NCBI GenBank assembly: GCA_002717655.1
Contig: PBAY01000054.1
Location: forward strand, 26,082 to 90,081
DNA: 64,000 bases
Direction of reading: 5' to 3'
Source: Phycisphaerae bacterium
GTDB lineage: Bacteria > Planctomycetota > Phycisphaerae > Phycisphaerales > SM1A02
Shown here: one piece after another, positions 25,959 to 35,413 of the stretch
How the letters are laid out: every line of letters begins with the position of its first letter
How positions within the stretch are numbered: position 1 is the stretch's first letter
The notes under the pieces: model-generated
Told to the model about the DNA's origin: nothing
The model's input: the letters and a program-made list of their open reading frames with translations, nothing else
Database searches by the model: none
Made by a program: the position numbers and the translations under genes

Positions 25959-27437
25959 ATGATTGAATCGGCACATCATGATCTGGCTGATGACTCGGCC
26001 AAGGACCTGAACCTGCTGCTACCGGAGGCGAAGCAGGGTCTGGCCCAATGGACCATGGCTGCGACTGTCGCAGGGCTCGGCATCACGATCTGGTCTGTAC
26101 TGGATCTGATTCCAACGGCAGGCCAGACCTCCACGGTGATCTGGATCACGCTGCTTGCCCTGTTCGCCTCATTGATGGTGATGTCAATCTGGTATTTCGC
26201 CGGCCGACACACCCTCAATATGGTCAGCTTTCATCGCCTTGCTTCTGCTGCCGTCTTGAGTGCCGGATTGCCGATTCTCATCGCTGCTGTCATTGGCCTT
26301 CAACTTGAGGAATCAGAACCAAATCAGGTTGTGTCGATCCCTTTGAACGGAATCACGATCTGGCTGCCCTATCTGATACTGCTTCAGATTCTGGCCAGCC
26401 TCCTGATTCCATGGCCACCGCTGACCTCGATTCAAGCGGCATTTGTGATGATGATCTTCTGGTCGATTGCCATATCGATGTCCGGCATTCCAGGCTGGGG
26501 ACCGGTTGATCGCCTTGCAACAGTCATTGCCGGATTCATCTGCCTACTTCCCGGAATGTTGATCGCAGCATGGAGATGGAATCGTGTACTTGAACGACTC
26601 GAACAACAGCTGCTTCGAGTTCATGTCGAGCGACTCGGTGGTGAATTGATTCGAGCCCGTGAAGTTCATGAAGGTCTGTTCCCACAACCAATCGAAGGTG
26701 CCGTCAGATTCGAATACCTCTATGAACCGAATGAACAGATCGGTGGCGATTTTGTCAGCGTCTGGAAATGTCCTCAAAGCGGTCGTATCACCGTCACATT
26801 GATGGATGTCGTCGGGCATGGCCTCACGGCGGCACTCACGGTCAACCGTCTTTCTGGAGAATTGGAAAGGCTCCACGCTGAGTTCCCGGACATTCAACCA
26901 GGAGAGCTCATGGCGAGCCTGAACCGCTACATCTATCTGACGATGTCTCGGTTTTCTCTCTTCACTACAGCTGCATGCTTTCAGATCGATCCGGTAAATG
27001 CTGAGCTTCGATGGGCTCTTGCAGGACATCCTCCTGCATTTCTTCGCCGGGAAGACGGCTCCGTTCACGATCTCGAATGCACGAGCGTGCTGCTGGGCGC
27101 ACTGCCTGACGATGCCTATGAACATGGCCAGATGAGCATGTCGCTGGAACTTGGAGATGTCATCATTGGGTACACGGATGGAACCATCGAATCACGCAAT
27201 GCGGATGACGAGGAATTCTCGATCGACGCAATGCGGAAATGCGTCGCATTCGATACCCCACCACGCGACTGGCCTCGTTTCATACTCAACGCCGTGGAAC
27301 GACATCATCAGGGCAATCAGACTGATGACATTCTGGTTGTCTGCCTGAGCTATGACCATCCACATATTCAATTGGATCCGGACGACAGTACAGAACTTGA
27401 CTCCAAGACACTCTTCCTTGGTACCAATCAGCAATGA
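25959..27437 (+). CDS. Membrane-anchored PP2C/SpoIIE-type Ser/Thr phosphatase
   Basis: 492 residues. The N-terminal half (about 30-210) has five or six membrane helices without a recognisable sensor domain. A short coiled linker (VLERLEQQLLRVHVERLGGELIRAREVHEGLFPQ) leads to an RsbU/SpoIIE-type phosphatase domain. Metal-site motifs are QIGGDFVSVW, MDVVGHGLTAAL, WALAGHPPAFLRR, IIGYTDGTIESRN and QTDDILVVCL. Such proteins usually dephosphorylate anti-sigma antagonist proteins; no STAS or anti-sigma gene is next to it. The last four bases overlap the ribD start (ATGA), so translation is coupled to an unrelated biosynthetic gene. Confidence 0.88.
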   Translation: MIESAHHDLADDSAKDLNLLLPEAKQGLAQWTMAATVAGLGITIWSVLDLIPTAGQTSTVIWITLLALFASLMVMSIWYFAGRHTLNMVSFHRLASAAVLSAGLPILIAAVIGLQLEESEPNQVVSIPLNGITIWLPYLILLQILASLLIPWPPLTSIQAAFVMMIFWSIAISMSGIPGWGPVDRLATVIAGFICLLPGMLIAAWRWNRVLERLEQQLLRVHVERLGGELIRAREVHEGLFPQPIEGAVRFEYLYEPNEQIGGDFVSVWKCPQSGRITVTLMDVVGHGLTAALTVNRLSGELERLHAEFPDIQPGELMASLNRYIYLTMSRFSLFTTAACFQIDPVNAELRWALAGHPPAFLRREDGSVHDLECTSVLLGALPDDAYEHGQMSMSLELGDVIIGYTDGTIESRNADDEEFSIDAMRKCVAFDTPPRDWPRFILNAVERHHQGNQTDDILVVCLSYDHPHIQLDPDDSTELDSKTLFLGTNQQ

Positions 27438-28549
27438 CCATCACGGAACTGGATCACGTCAAGCTTGACAAGGCCGTACGCCTGGCCATCCGTGGTCACG
27501 GACTGGTGGAACCGAATCCAATGGTTGGATGTGTGATCAGTGCCCCCGATGGAAAGATCATCGCGGCTGCGGGACATCAGCGTTTCGGCGAAGCACATGC
27601 TGAAGCGTTGGCCTTGAAACAGGCCGGCTCACAAGCTAGAGGAAGCAGCGTCCATGTCACACTTGAACCTTGTACCCATCAAGGCAAAACCCCACCCTGT
27701 GCCGATGCCTTGATTCAGGCAGGTGTTTCCAGAGTCGTGATCGGTGCCCTGGATCCAAACCCCGAGGCAGCCGGGGGCGTTGCGAGACTTGAAGCCGCTG
27801 GAATTCAGGTGACGGTCGCTGATCATCTGCCTTCCAGAGAACTGATCCAGCCGTTTGCCACCTGGAAACTCAAGAACCGCCCATGGGTCATCTTGAAATG
27901 GGCCCAGACTCTGGACGGCCGTATCGCCACTCGTACCGGGGACAGCAAATGGATCAGTTCGGATGTGAGTCGGCGATTGGTGCATCGAGAACGTGGACGA
28001 GTAGATGCCGTGCTGTCTGGCATGGGCACAGTCCATGCTGACAATCCTCAACTGACCGCTCGAAATGTTCGCAAAAGAAGAACTGCAACACGGGTCATTT
28101 TGGATCGGGACCTTGAGGTATCACCAGATCATCTGCTTGTCAGGACGATCAATGAGGCGCCATTGCTTCTGGTCTGTGATGAGCAGGTGATTGATTCACC
28201 TCGGGCTGAGCTCCTTCGAAGACACGGAGCCATCCTCATAGGCCGAAGCATGGTTGATTCACACTTCGACCTGCCTTCTCTGCTTGAACATCTGCTCAAA
28301 GAATTCAACCTGCATACCATCCTTGTCGAAGCCGGGGCAGGACTCATGAGCAGTCTTATCACATCAAGGTGTGTTGATGAACTTGCCGTATTTGTAGCAC
28401 CCAGAATCATGGCTGATCCAAAGGGTCTTTCACCTCTTTCCGAAGATGCGGTCAATACGATTCAACAGACACGTTCTGCACAACTCACGAGGATGCATCG
28501 TCGTGCTGATGATGTTCTGTTGAGATATCGAATTCAGCAGTCAGTCTGA
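27434..28549 (+). CDS. ribD: Bifunctional riboflavin deaminase/reductase
   Basis: Carries out the deaminase and reductase steps after GTP cyclohydrolase II in riboflavin synthesis. 371 residues. The N-terminal zinc deaminase has HAEALALKQAG and LEPCTHQGKTPPCADALI. The C-terminal reductase shows PWVILKWAQTLDGRIATRTGDSKWIS, SGMGTVHADNPQLTAR and ILVEAGAGLMSSLI. No other rib gene or FMN-riboswitch-like leader is adjacent. Its 3' end overlaps the convergent DUF4340 gene by nine bases. Confidence 0.95.
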   Translation: MTITELDHVKLDKAVRLAIRGHGLVEPNPMVGCVISAPDGKIIAAAGHQRFGEAHAEALALKQAGSQARGSSVHVTLEPCTHQGKTPPCADALIQAGVSRVVIGALDPNPEAAGGVARLEAAGIQVTVADHLPSRELIQPFATWKLKNRPWVILKWAQTLDGRIATRTGDSKWISSDVSRRLVHRERGRVDAVLSGMGTVHADNPQLTARNVRKRRTATRVILDRDLEVSPDHLLVRTINEAPLLLVCDEQVIDSPRAELLRRHGAILIGRSMVDSHFDLPSLLEHLLKEFNLHTILVEAGAGLMSSLITSRCVDELAVFVAPRIMADPKGLSPLSEDAVNTIQQTRSAQLTRMHRRADDVLLRYRIQQSV

Positions 28550-29893
28550 TTGAGACGTCTTCGCAGGAATTCCCCAATCCTGAGGACTCAGTGGCAGATC
28601 GATGATGGCAGGCTGAATCCTCACGATCATGTCACCATTCTCCATCCCCCATCGACCTCCATCCGAATCCTTTTCACGAAGCAGACGAACCGTATCCAGA
28701 GGGCGACGGTCATAACCAATGAGCGTGATTGTTCCCTGTTCCAGTTCACGAGGATAGGTCTGGACCAACGCCACATCGGTGGCGGGGATGTCAATCAGAA
28801 GTTCAAGAAGGGAATCAACCCGATCTGCCGGGACTTCGGCCCCCGCATGGGATGTAGCGATCCATCGATCGAGATCCCGTTCCAGATAGATATCCTCAAC
28901 AGGCCCATGTATCTCGATGGCCTTGATGCTTGACCGGGGAACACCACTGGCAACAGGGTCGACCAGAGAAATAGGATCAGCCAGCAAAGCCGCTACTGAT
29001 TTCTCATCCAATCTCAGGACGGAGGGGATCCCCTCGAGCATGACATAGCGATCCTGATTGCGTCCCCCGACTCGATCACCAACCAGCAACGTTCTTGTTG
29101 TCCCGTTGTTCTCCACGACTTCCAGCGTCGCCAATGGTTCATGGAGTCCAAAGGTCGAAAGATCAGCTGGATTGTCGAGTATCACACCTGACGCTCTGGC
29201 TCTGGCCAGATCGATGATGTACGACTCCATGGCCTGGCGATCAGTACGTGTCGTGACCGGTGCGACAAACTGCCACGATGAACCATTGCGTTCAAGAACC
29301 ATATCTTCACCAGGAACAACCCTGCTGATCCGCCGAGCTTCGATATCCACCCCGGGAAAGAGCCTTGGCTCACGCCATGTCGTCGGATCGACATCCAGTG
29401 CAAGATCGTGCAATCCCTGATTCACGACAAGTATGTCGGGAGATTCGTCAATTCGAAGATAACCACGCCCAGCAACACCACGTCTACCCAATGCGAATTG
29501 ACGAGATCCATCAGGCCATACAAACCTGATTGCTGCTCTGGCAGGATTCAATTTCAGCGATTCCTGAGACAGACCATCTTCATTTCCAAATCGATCCACG
29601 ACTCTCAGGTCAAGTGTTCGCTCAGCCAATGCATTGAGGTGATAATCCTCAATTGGCACTCTGAAGGGTTCCTCCTGCCACCAACCATCAGCTTCACGAA
29701 CAAAGACCCAGGTTTACGAATCACGGTCAAACTCGATACGGGTGAGCAAGTCCAGAGGAAACCGCTCATCACTGCCCAACGGACCACTGCCGGCAATGCT
29801 CGACTGCATGTTTACGGATCGAATGCTCATGATCGCTATCCCGGCAAGAATGGCCGAGATGATGAGTGTCTGGATGGTTGTTCGCCATGGCAT
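28541..29893 (-). pseudogene. DUF4340 protein gene interrupted by an in-frame TAA
   Basis: Last gene of the ABC export operon. The open frame from the ATG at 29893, one base after the GldG-like stop, gives an N-terminal membrane helix (TTIQTLIISAILAGIAIMSI) and LDLLTRIEFDRDS. It then meets TAA at 29714-29716. The same frame continues without shift as TWVFVREADGWWQEEPF and the rest of a DUF4340 protein (372 codons from a GTG at 29659). TRIEF...WVFVREADGWW is the first DUF4340 repeat strand pair, so the stop splits a conserved unit. Without it the product would have 450 residues. A single C-to-T change (CAA to TAA) is the simplest cause. Restart at GTG 29659 would make a protein with no membrane anchor. 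A sequencing error is possible. Confidence 0.8.
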
Positions 29894-29894
29894 G

Positions 29895-31904
29895 TCAGCT
29901 TTGCCTCACCAACCATACTCCGATACCAGCCATGGCAATCAAACCTGGCATGCCCAGCAACAACAACCACATCCAGATTGTTCTGGTTGACTCCGGAATA
30001 CTGCCCAGCCTCGCGACCTCCTGACTCAATGGACCCTGAGCAATACGATCATCCAGACCTGCCAACCACGCCGCTCCGGAAAGCAACAGCTCATGGTTCC
30101 CTGGATACAACAAGGCGTAGCGATCTCCTCCGGCTGACATCACCATGTCTGCAACGTAATTGAGCATCCAACCTCCTGATCCCACAACCAGTACACGCTG
30201 CATACCTGTGCCAACAGGTGAGGGCCTTTCAACAGCCGCAATAAGAGGTGTACGCTTCGTCAAGGAAGAGCCAGCATCCTGCCTCAGTGAGGCTTGATCC
30301 TGAGGAGACCAGTCATCTGCAAGCCACTTGTTGCTGGATGGCTGGACCTTGGCCATGAAAATGACTTCCTCAGCCATGCCTTGTTCATTTCGGCCAACTG
30401 GCAGGGGCAGTGGAAGCGCAAGTGACTGGCCATGAAGGGCAGCTGCTATGGGATGAGCGGTCGTGAACTCAGTCAGAATCTGGATCAGCTGAACCTGGTC
30501 TTCACCATCTGGGCCTCGCCTTGATTCAGCGATGACTTCACCCGTCTTCACATCAACCCCCAGCCTGCCAACAAGCTCAGCCCATGGATCACGTTGCCCA
30601 TAACGGTGGAGCAGACTTGGGTAGAGGCTGACGCAGATCGGCTCTCCCTCTGACAACAAATCCGCGGTGGTCCTGAGAAGCTTGATTTCAGCCTCACCTG
30701 GCTTGAGGCCGGTTCGACGGGATGGAGAAAGAATGATCCATACCACTGGCGAGCCCGACTTCAAGACAGGCCGCTGATCGCTCATGACTGCCCATTCCAT
30801 GACCTGCACACGTGCCGCCTCGAGCATGGCAGCTGCACCGCTGACATCCACATTCTGAGGAGATGACTGAAGCATCGAACGATCTTCAGCATGGACAAAG
30901 ACAACTGTCGGATCAATTCCTTCCACAAGAGATCGTATCGCCGAAGAGAGCAGTTGCTCCCCGCGGAATCTGCGGTCGAATGTGACTCGATCAACATCAC
31001 CGCTCAATGCCCCAGCGAAGAGCTGGCCTGCTGGAACCACCGCCGCGCTGGAGGGTCCCATCACGATAGCCGCCTCGCCGGATTGCAGATGCCGACTGAT
31101 TCTTGCCAGCTCCATCTCCGGCAGTCGCTTGAGTCGATCAGCTGAAATCGCAAGTTTGGCAGCCTCTTGGAGACACTGCTGACTCAGAGAAAGAAGACTT
31201 GCTCCCTCATCACCGAGCAATCGAGCTAGATCATCGATTTCTTCCGCCCACTGAGACAAGGCCTGAATCAGGATGGTGATGGCTGCCGCATAATCCGGAA
31301 GCGGACGACCTTCATCAACCTCCAGACCCTTTTCAACTTCATCAATGACAAGTTCACCCTGTGCTGCAAGCAATGACAAGGCACCGATTCGGGGAACAAG
31401 TTCGGATTGCAGCGAGGGTGAAGATGCTCTTGCTTCTTCACGCATCGGAGCTGCAATGACTGTGGCAAACTGCATGAGATTCCGGAAGGCTTGAATTCCA
31501 CGTGAGATTGCTTCGTCATAAAGATCGATTTCTTCTCGATAGAGATTCTGCAATTCGATGATCAGTGCCTCATAGTCCCGCAGTGAGGCAGGTCTTGTAG
31601 GATCGATTCGCTTGACTCTGAGATCCGGTCCAGCCTGTGCAAATCGTTCCAGAACCTCATCCACCTGACGCACGGTAGCTGGATCTGCCTCTTCTTCCAC
31701 CAGCACGACTGCAACCGTCCACTGACCTTTCAGATCCGACAGCAGTTGACGTGTCTGCAGACTGAGCGAGTACGCTCGAGACTTGGTCGCATCAATCTTG
31801 AGTCGAACCAATGGGTTTGAAGACAGAAGAGTGACTGACACGGCCATGATGATGACCGCCATGGCAAAGAGCGAGGTTGAAAGGATTGCCATTCGTGACT
31901 TCAT
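29895..31904 (-). CDS. GldG-like ABC-type export auxiliary membrane protein
   Basis: 669 residues. One N-terminal membrane helix (about 8-28) leads into the extracytoplasmic ABC_transp_aux/GldG domain (DATKSRAYSLSLQTRQLLSDLKG, VVLVEEEADP). One C-terminal helix (MWLLLLGMPGLIAMAGIGVWLV, about 643-664) closes the protein. A long central region with predicted helices (about 110-270) is larger than in typical GldG. It overlaps the permease gene by four bases (ATGA) and is followed one base later by the DUF4340 frame. The operon resembles GldA-GldF-GldG exporters, which in Bacteroidetes act in gliding; gliding here is not implied. Confidence 0.8.
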   Translation of the reverse strand: MKSRMAILSTSLFAMAVIIMAVSVTLLSSNPLVRLKIDATKSRAYSLSLQTRQLLSDLKGQWTVAVVLVEEEADPATVRQVDEVLERFAQAGPDLRVKRIDPTRPASLRDYEALIIELQNLYREEIDLYDEAISRGIQAFRNLMQFATVIAAPMREEARASSPSLQSELVPRIGALSLLAAQGELVIDEVEKGLEVDEGRPLPDYAAAITILIQALSQWAEEIDDLARLLGDEGASLLSLSQQCLQEAAKLAISADRLKRLPEMELARISRHLQSGEAAIVMGPSSAAVVPAGQLFAGALSGDVDRVTFDRRFRGEQLLSSAIRSLVEGIDPTVVFVHAEDRSMLQSSPQNVDVSGAAAMLEAARVQVMEWAVMSDQRPVLKSGSPVVWIILSPSRRTGLKPGEAEIKLLRTTADLLSEGEPICVSLYPSLLHRYGQRDPWAELVGRLGVDVKTGEVIAESRRGPDGEDQVQLIQILTEFTTAHPIAAALHGQSLALPLPLPVGRNEQGMAEEVIFMAKVQPSSNKWLADDWSPQDQASLRQDAGSSLTKRTPLIAAVERPSPVGTGMQRVLVVGSGGWMLNYVADMVMSAGGDRYALLYPGNHELLLSGAAWLAGLDDRIAQGPLSQEVARLGSIPESTRTIWMWLLLLGMPGLIAMAGIGVWLVRQS

Positions 31905-32614
31905 CTTCGTCTCCCCATTTCGAGAATGGAGATGGCGATCAGCAGGAACATGCTGATACCTGCAATGAAATACACGATGTTCGCAGTATCAATCAGGCCT
32001 GTCGTGAAATCCTGAAGCCGGGCATAGGGCTCAATAGCGAACAGGATGTCGGCCAATGCAGGATTCAGACTACCGGCCCCGACTCGTGCCAGACCAATGA
32101 GAATCCAGAAGAAAACAGTCAAGAGAAATGCGATGGTCTGGGATCCCGACATGGCGGAAGCCAGTATTCCACTGGCCAGATAGAGCGAACCCATCAGAAG
32201 GACGCCCAGATATCCACTCAGAAGCTCGCCTGGATCAGGTCGGCCATAGACTTCGAGCAGGATGACATAAGGAAATGTCAAACCCAGCAACACAATCAGG
32301 AATCCTGTTGCTGCAAGGAACTTGCCAATGACGATTCGCCCCATCCCGGGGGGTGAAGCCATCAGCAACTCCCATGTCCCCTGACGTCGTTCCTCACAGA
32401 TGCTCCTCATGGTCAATGCTGGGCAGACGAACAGAAGTAGCAACGCATCAAAATCAAGCATCTGGCTCATGCTGGCTGGCTGGCCAGCAAGAAAGATCTG
32501 CCGCATGAAGATGATGCCCGAGAGCAGCAGAAACAAGGCAGTCACGACATAGCCTGCAGGGGAAAGAAACAGTGATCTAAGATCACGGCCAGTGATCGCA
32601 AGAACACTCCTCAT
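31901..32614 (-). CDS. ABC-2 type transporter permease (GldF-like)
   Basis: 237-residue membrane protein with six predicted helices: segments start near residues 12, 50, 100, 137, 168 and 210. The motif CEERRQGTWELLMASPPG is typical of ABC-2 permeases of the ABC-2 family (SRTPLE-type loop). It sits between the ATPase and the GldG-like gene with four-base ATGA overlaps on both sides, so subunit stoichiometry is probably set by coupled translation. Confidence 0.85.
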   Translation of the reverse strand: MRSVLAITGRDLRSLFLSPAGYVVTALFLLLSGIIFMRQIFLAGQPASMSQMLDFDALLLLFVCPALTMRSICEERRQGTWELLMASPPGMGRIVIGKFLAATGFLIVLLGLTFPYVILLEVYGRPDPGELLSGYLGVLLMGSLYLASGILASAMSGSQTIAFLLTVFFWILIGLARVGAGSLNPALADILFAIEPYARLQDFTTGLIDTANIVYFIAGISMFLLIAISILEMGRRR

Positions 32615-33546
32615 GCCTGATCCCTCTCGGATCTGTCAGAAGTCAGCAATGAACGAAATACTTCTTCCAGCGGCTGCCGCGGAGACTCGATCGTGCGAAG
32701 ACGACCTCCTCCACTGGTAACAGTCGAGGCGATTACAGGCCTTGGGTCACTCAGGCCTGCCGCCGTAACCTGACAATGACACCACCCATCTTCCTGCTCG
32801 ATGACTTCCACAAGCTGAAACCTCGAGCTGTCGGCACGAAGAATTGAAAGGCCAGCAGCATCGATTTCCACCTCACAGACCTTCTCATCGCCTGCACAAA
32901 GTGATTCAAGAGTTCCACTGGCAAGAACACGGCCTCCAGCAATCATCACAATGGAATCACACAGTGCTTCAACTTCTGAAAGAACGTGAGTTGAAAGAAG
33001 AATGGCACGATCCTGAGACAATTCAGCAATCAGACTGCGAATGGTGTCGATCTGGGTCGGGTCAAGCCCCGCCGTTGGCTCATCCAGAATGAGGACCTTG
33101 GGTTCATGCAGCAACGCTGCGGACAATGCCACACGCTGGCGGTAGCCTCTTGAAAGCTGACCGATGATTCTTCTTCGAACATGAGTCAGACCACATTGAT
33201 CCAGAACCCTAGGAATCGATTTGACAGATTCTTCGATGTGGTACAGCCGGGCACGGAACCGGAGATATTCCTCCACACGCATTTCCGGATAGATCGGAGC
33301 CGACTCGGGGAGGTAGCCGATCTGAACCCGCGTCTGCTCAGGATGAGTATTCACTTCAATGCCGTTGATCCAGGCCTGACCGGATGTTGGGGTCAGGACT
33401 CCACAGAGCATCCGCATCGTGGTCGTCTTGCCGGCTCCATTGGGACCCAGAAACCCTGTCACACTGCCCTGTGGGACATTCAGGTCCACTTGATCCACAG
33501 CGGTCAATCCGCCGAATCTGCGTGTCAGACGCTCTGCCTTGATCAT
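32611..33546 (-). CDS. ABC transporter ATP-binding protein (GldA-like)
   Basis: 311 residues from the ATG at 33546; a longer frame to 33627 has no homology support. Walker A is GFLGPNGAGKTTTMRML near residue 40, signature LSRGYRQRVAL, Walker B KVLILDEPTAGLDP, and the switch His is in ILLSTHVLSEVEAL. The C-terminal 90 residues form the extra domain found in ABC-2-type ATPases. First gene of a four-gene operon. The substrate is unknown. Confidence 0.9.
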   Translation of the reverse strand: MIKAERLTRRFGGLTAVDQVDLNVPQGSVTGFLGPNGAGKTTTMRMLCGVLTPTSGQAWINGIEVNTHPEQTRVQIGYLPESAPIYPEMRVEEYLRFRARLYHIEESVKSIPRVLDQCGLTHVRRRIIGQLSRGYRQRVALSAALLHEPKVLILDEPTAGLDPTQIDTIRSLIAELSQDRAILLSTHVLSEVEALCDSIVMIAGGRVLASGTLESLCAGDEKVCEVEIDAAGLSILRADSSRFQLVEVIEQEDGWCHCQVTAAGLSDPRPVIASTVTSGGGRLRTIESPRQPLEEVFRSLLTSDRSERDQA

Positions 33547-33793
33547 GGCTGTCAGCTGGTGGAAGTCCTGATGGAAGACTCGAATCCTGAGGAAGGGATA
33601 GAACTGCTCATTACCCTGTTGCGGCACGGTAACAGGTCAGGAATATCGAGGTGAATTGCCGATAGTCAACCCCTGACAAGCACCACAGGGACCTCCCCTT
33701 GATGGTGGGAGTCAGAACTAGAGCCGGGCCGGGGCTTGCAGGAGCCTGATATGGGGTTACGCTTCCATCAGAACATGTCCCAGGGGGACTGCC

Positions 33794-35401
33794 ATGGGGC
33801 GGACTGAGCCGCGATTCATCATCGTCGTACCCGAGGGTATGGCCCAATTTCTTCAACCCGCCAACGAGCGGTTTGTGGTCACTACGGACCTTGATCAGGC
33901 TCGACAGGATGCGGACCATGGGCTGGGTGACCGGATCATCAATCTTCACCGTGGAACCCCCATGGATCTGCTCGGCGAGGTTGGCAATGCCATGGTCCTC
34001 GTAAGCCCCTCTGGGACCGTTGACTGGGCTGACAGCCGATTCCATGAACTTCCAGATGACGTCCAACAGGCCGTGAAGACCAGCCTGGCAAGCGAAGATG
34101 GTTGTCAGGATGGAGCCATCACCGCGGCCGACCGGTCTTTCTATCTGCTGACCTGCAGGCAACCAGACTCGAAACATACGCTGGTAGTACTTGTTGAAAT
34201 CACATGGATGCAGAAGCAAAGAGACCGCCGAGCGGCGGTTCGAACGGCAGGCCTGATGCTGCGTGATCTTGATCGAACTGTCGTGTCCGAGATGACGGTG
34301 GCAGATCGACTGCGGATGCTTGAAGATCGAATTGTCCGTTGCATTCAGGAAGAACTTTCCTTTGATAACTTCGAGATCAGGCTGCTGGATCGGGCGTCGA
34401 GCAAACTTGAACTCGTCATCGCCAAGAATCTGACTCCATTGAAAGTCGGGGAAGTCATCTATGCCTCAGATACGGGCAACGGCATCTCAGGTTGGGTCGC
34501 CGTCACCGGTCAGCCCTACATCTGCTCAAACGTTGCTGAGGACCCTCGATATCGTGAAGGCCTTGATGATGCTGCGAGCACACTCACCGTACCACTGAAA
34601 CTGCAGAAGCAGATCATCGGCGTCTTGAATGTGGAGTCACTGACGCCAAACGCATTCAATCGAGATGATCTTGAACTTGCTGAGATTCTCGCCCAATACA
34701 TCGCTGATGCGATGCACATGCTTGATCTACTCGTGGTTGAACGATTCACCACCCGTGAACAAGCCACTCGCAGTGTCTTGATGGAATTGGATGAACCGTT
34801 CAGCCAGCTGCGCGAGGTGGCCGCATCACTACGAGCGATGAATACGGATGATGTTGCATTCCAGAAGATCATTGATCAGCTCGTATCGACAGCCAGCAGC
34901 ATGAGAACACGTCTGGAAGCCTGCGTGAGTGGACCACGTTCGATTCTCGATGCGGAACATGAAATCAAGCGGCTTTCTCCAGATGAACAACTCAATGATC
35001 TCCATGTCCTGGTTGCGGATGATGAACCCAGAATCCGAGAAGAGATGTTCAAACTTCTTTCCCAGGTTGGCTGCCGTGTCACCATGTGCGAGGATGGATC
35101 TTCCGCCATCAGCTCTGTGGAAAGTCTGCAGAAAAGTAAGCAGAAACTGGATCTGGTCGTGACGGACATCAAGCTCCCGGATCTCAACGGATATGAAGTC
35201 TTCACCGGTGCACGCGGGTGCTTCCCTGAAGTACCTGTAATTCTCATGACGGGGTTTGGCTATGACCCCAGCCACTCGATCGTCCGAGCCTCTCAGGAAG
35301 GCGTTTCAGCAGTGCTCTTCAAGCCATTCCGAACTGCACAACTGCTTGAAGCCATCAAGTCCGCGATCACCAGTCCAGTGATTGCTTCTCCAGAAGACTG
35401 A
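33794..35401 (+). CDS. PAS/GAF sensor protein with C-terminal receiver domain
   Basis: 535 residues. Residues about 70-130 look like a degenerate PAS domain (NAMVLVSPSGTVDWADSRFHELP). Residues about 165-310 form a GAF domain (LEDRIVRCIQEELSFDNFEIRLLD, YICSNVAEDPRYREGL, VPLKLQKQIIGVLNVES). A helical linker follows, then a receiver domain (about 408-525): LHVLVADDEP, Asp458 in VVTDIKLPDLNG, LMTGFG and LFKPF. There is no histidine-kinase or output domain, so the receiver end may be a phosphate sink or adaptor. AGGGGG precedes the ATG. It is divergent from the ABC operon, and its stop is 12 bases from the prmC stop. Confidence 0.8.
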   Translation: MGRTEPRFIIVVPEGMAQFLQPANERFVVTTDLDQARQDADHGLGDRIINLHRGTPMDLLGEVGNAMVLVSPSGTVDWADSRFHELPDDVQQAVKTSLASEDGCQDGAITAADRSFYLLTCRQPDSKHTLVVLVEITWMQKQRDRRAAVRTAGLMLRDLDRTVVSEMTVADRLRMLEDRIVRCIQEELSFDNFEIRLLDRASSKLELVIAKNLTPLKVGEVIYASDTGNGISGWVAVTGQPYICSNVAEDPRYREGLDDAASTLTVPLKLQKQIIGVLNVESLTPNAFNRDDLELAEILAQYIADAMHMLDLLVVERFTTREQATRSVLMELDEPFSQLREVAASLRAMNTDDVAFQKIIDQLVSTASSMRTRLEACVSGPRSILDAEHEIKRLSPDEQLNDLHVLVADDEPRIREEMFKLLSQVGCRVTMCEDGSSAISSVESLQKSKQKLDLVVTDIKLPDLNGYEVFTGARGCFPEVPVILMTGFGYDPSHSIVRASQEGVSAVLFKPFRTAQLLEAIKSAITSPVIASPED

Positions 35402-35413
35402 GAGGCAATCCGA

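Noticed and set aside
29714..29716. Recoding of the stop as selenocysteine or pyrrolysine
   Set aside because: The codon is TAA, not TGA or TAG, so these known mechanisms do not apply.
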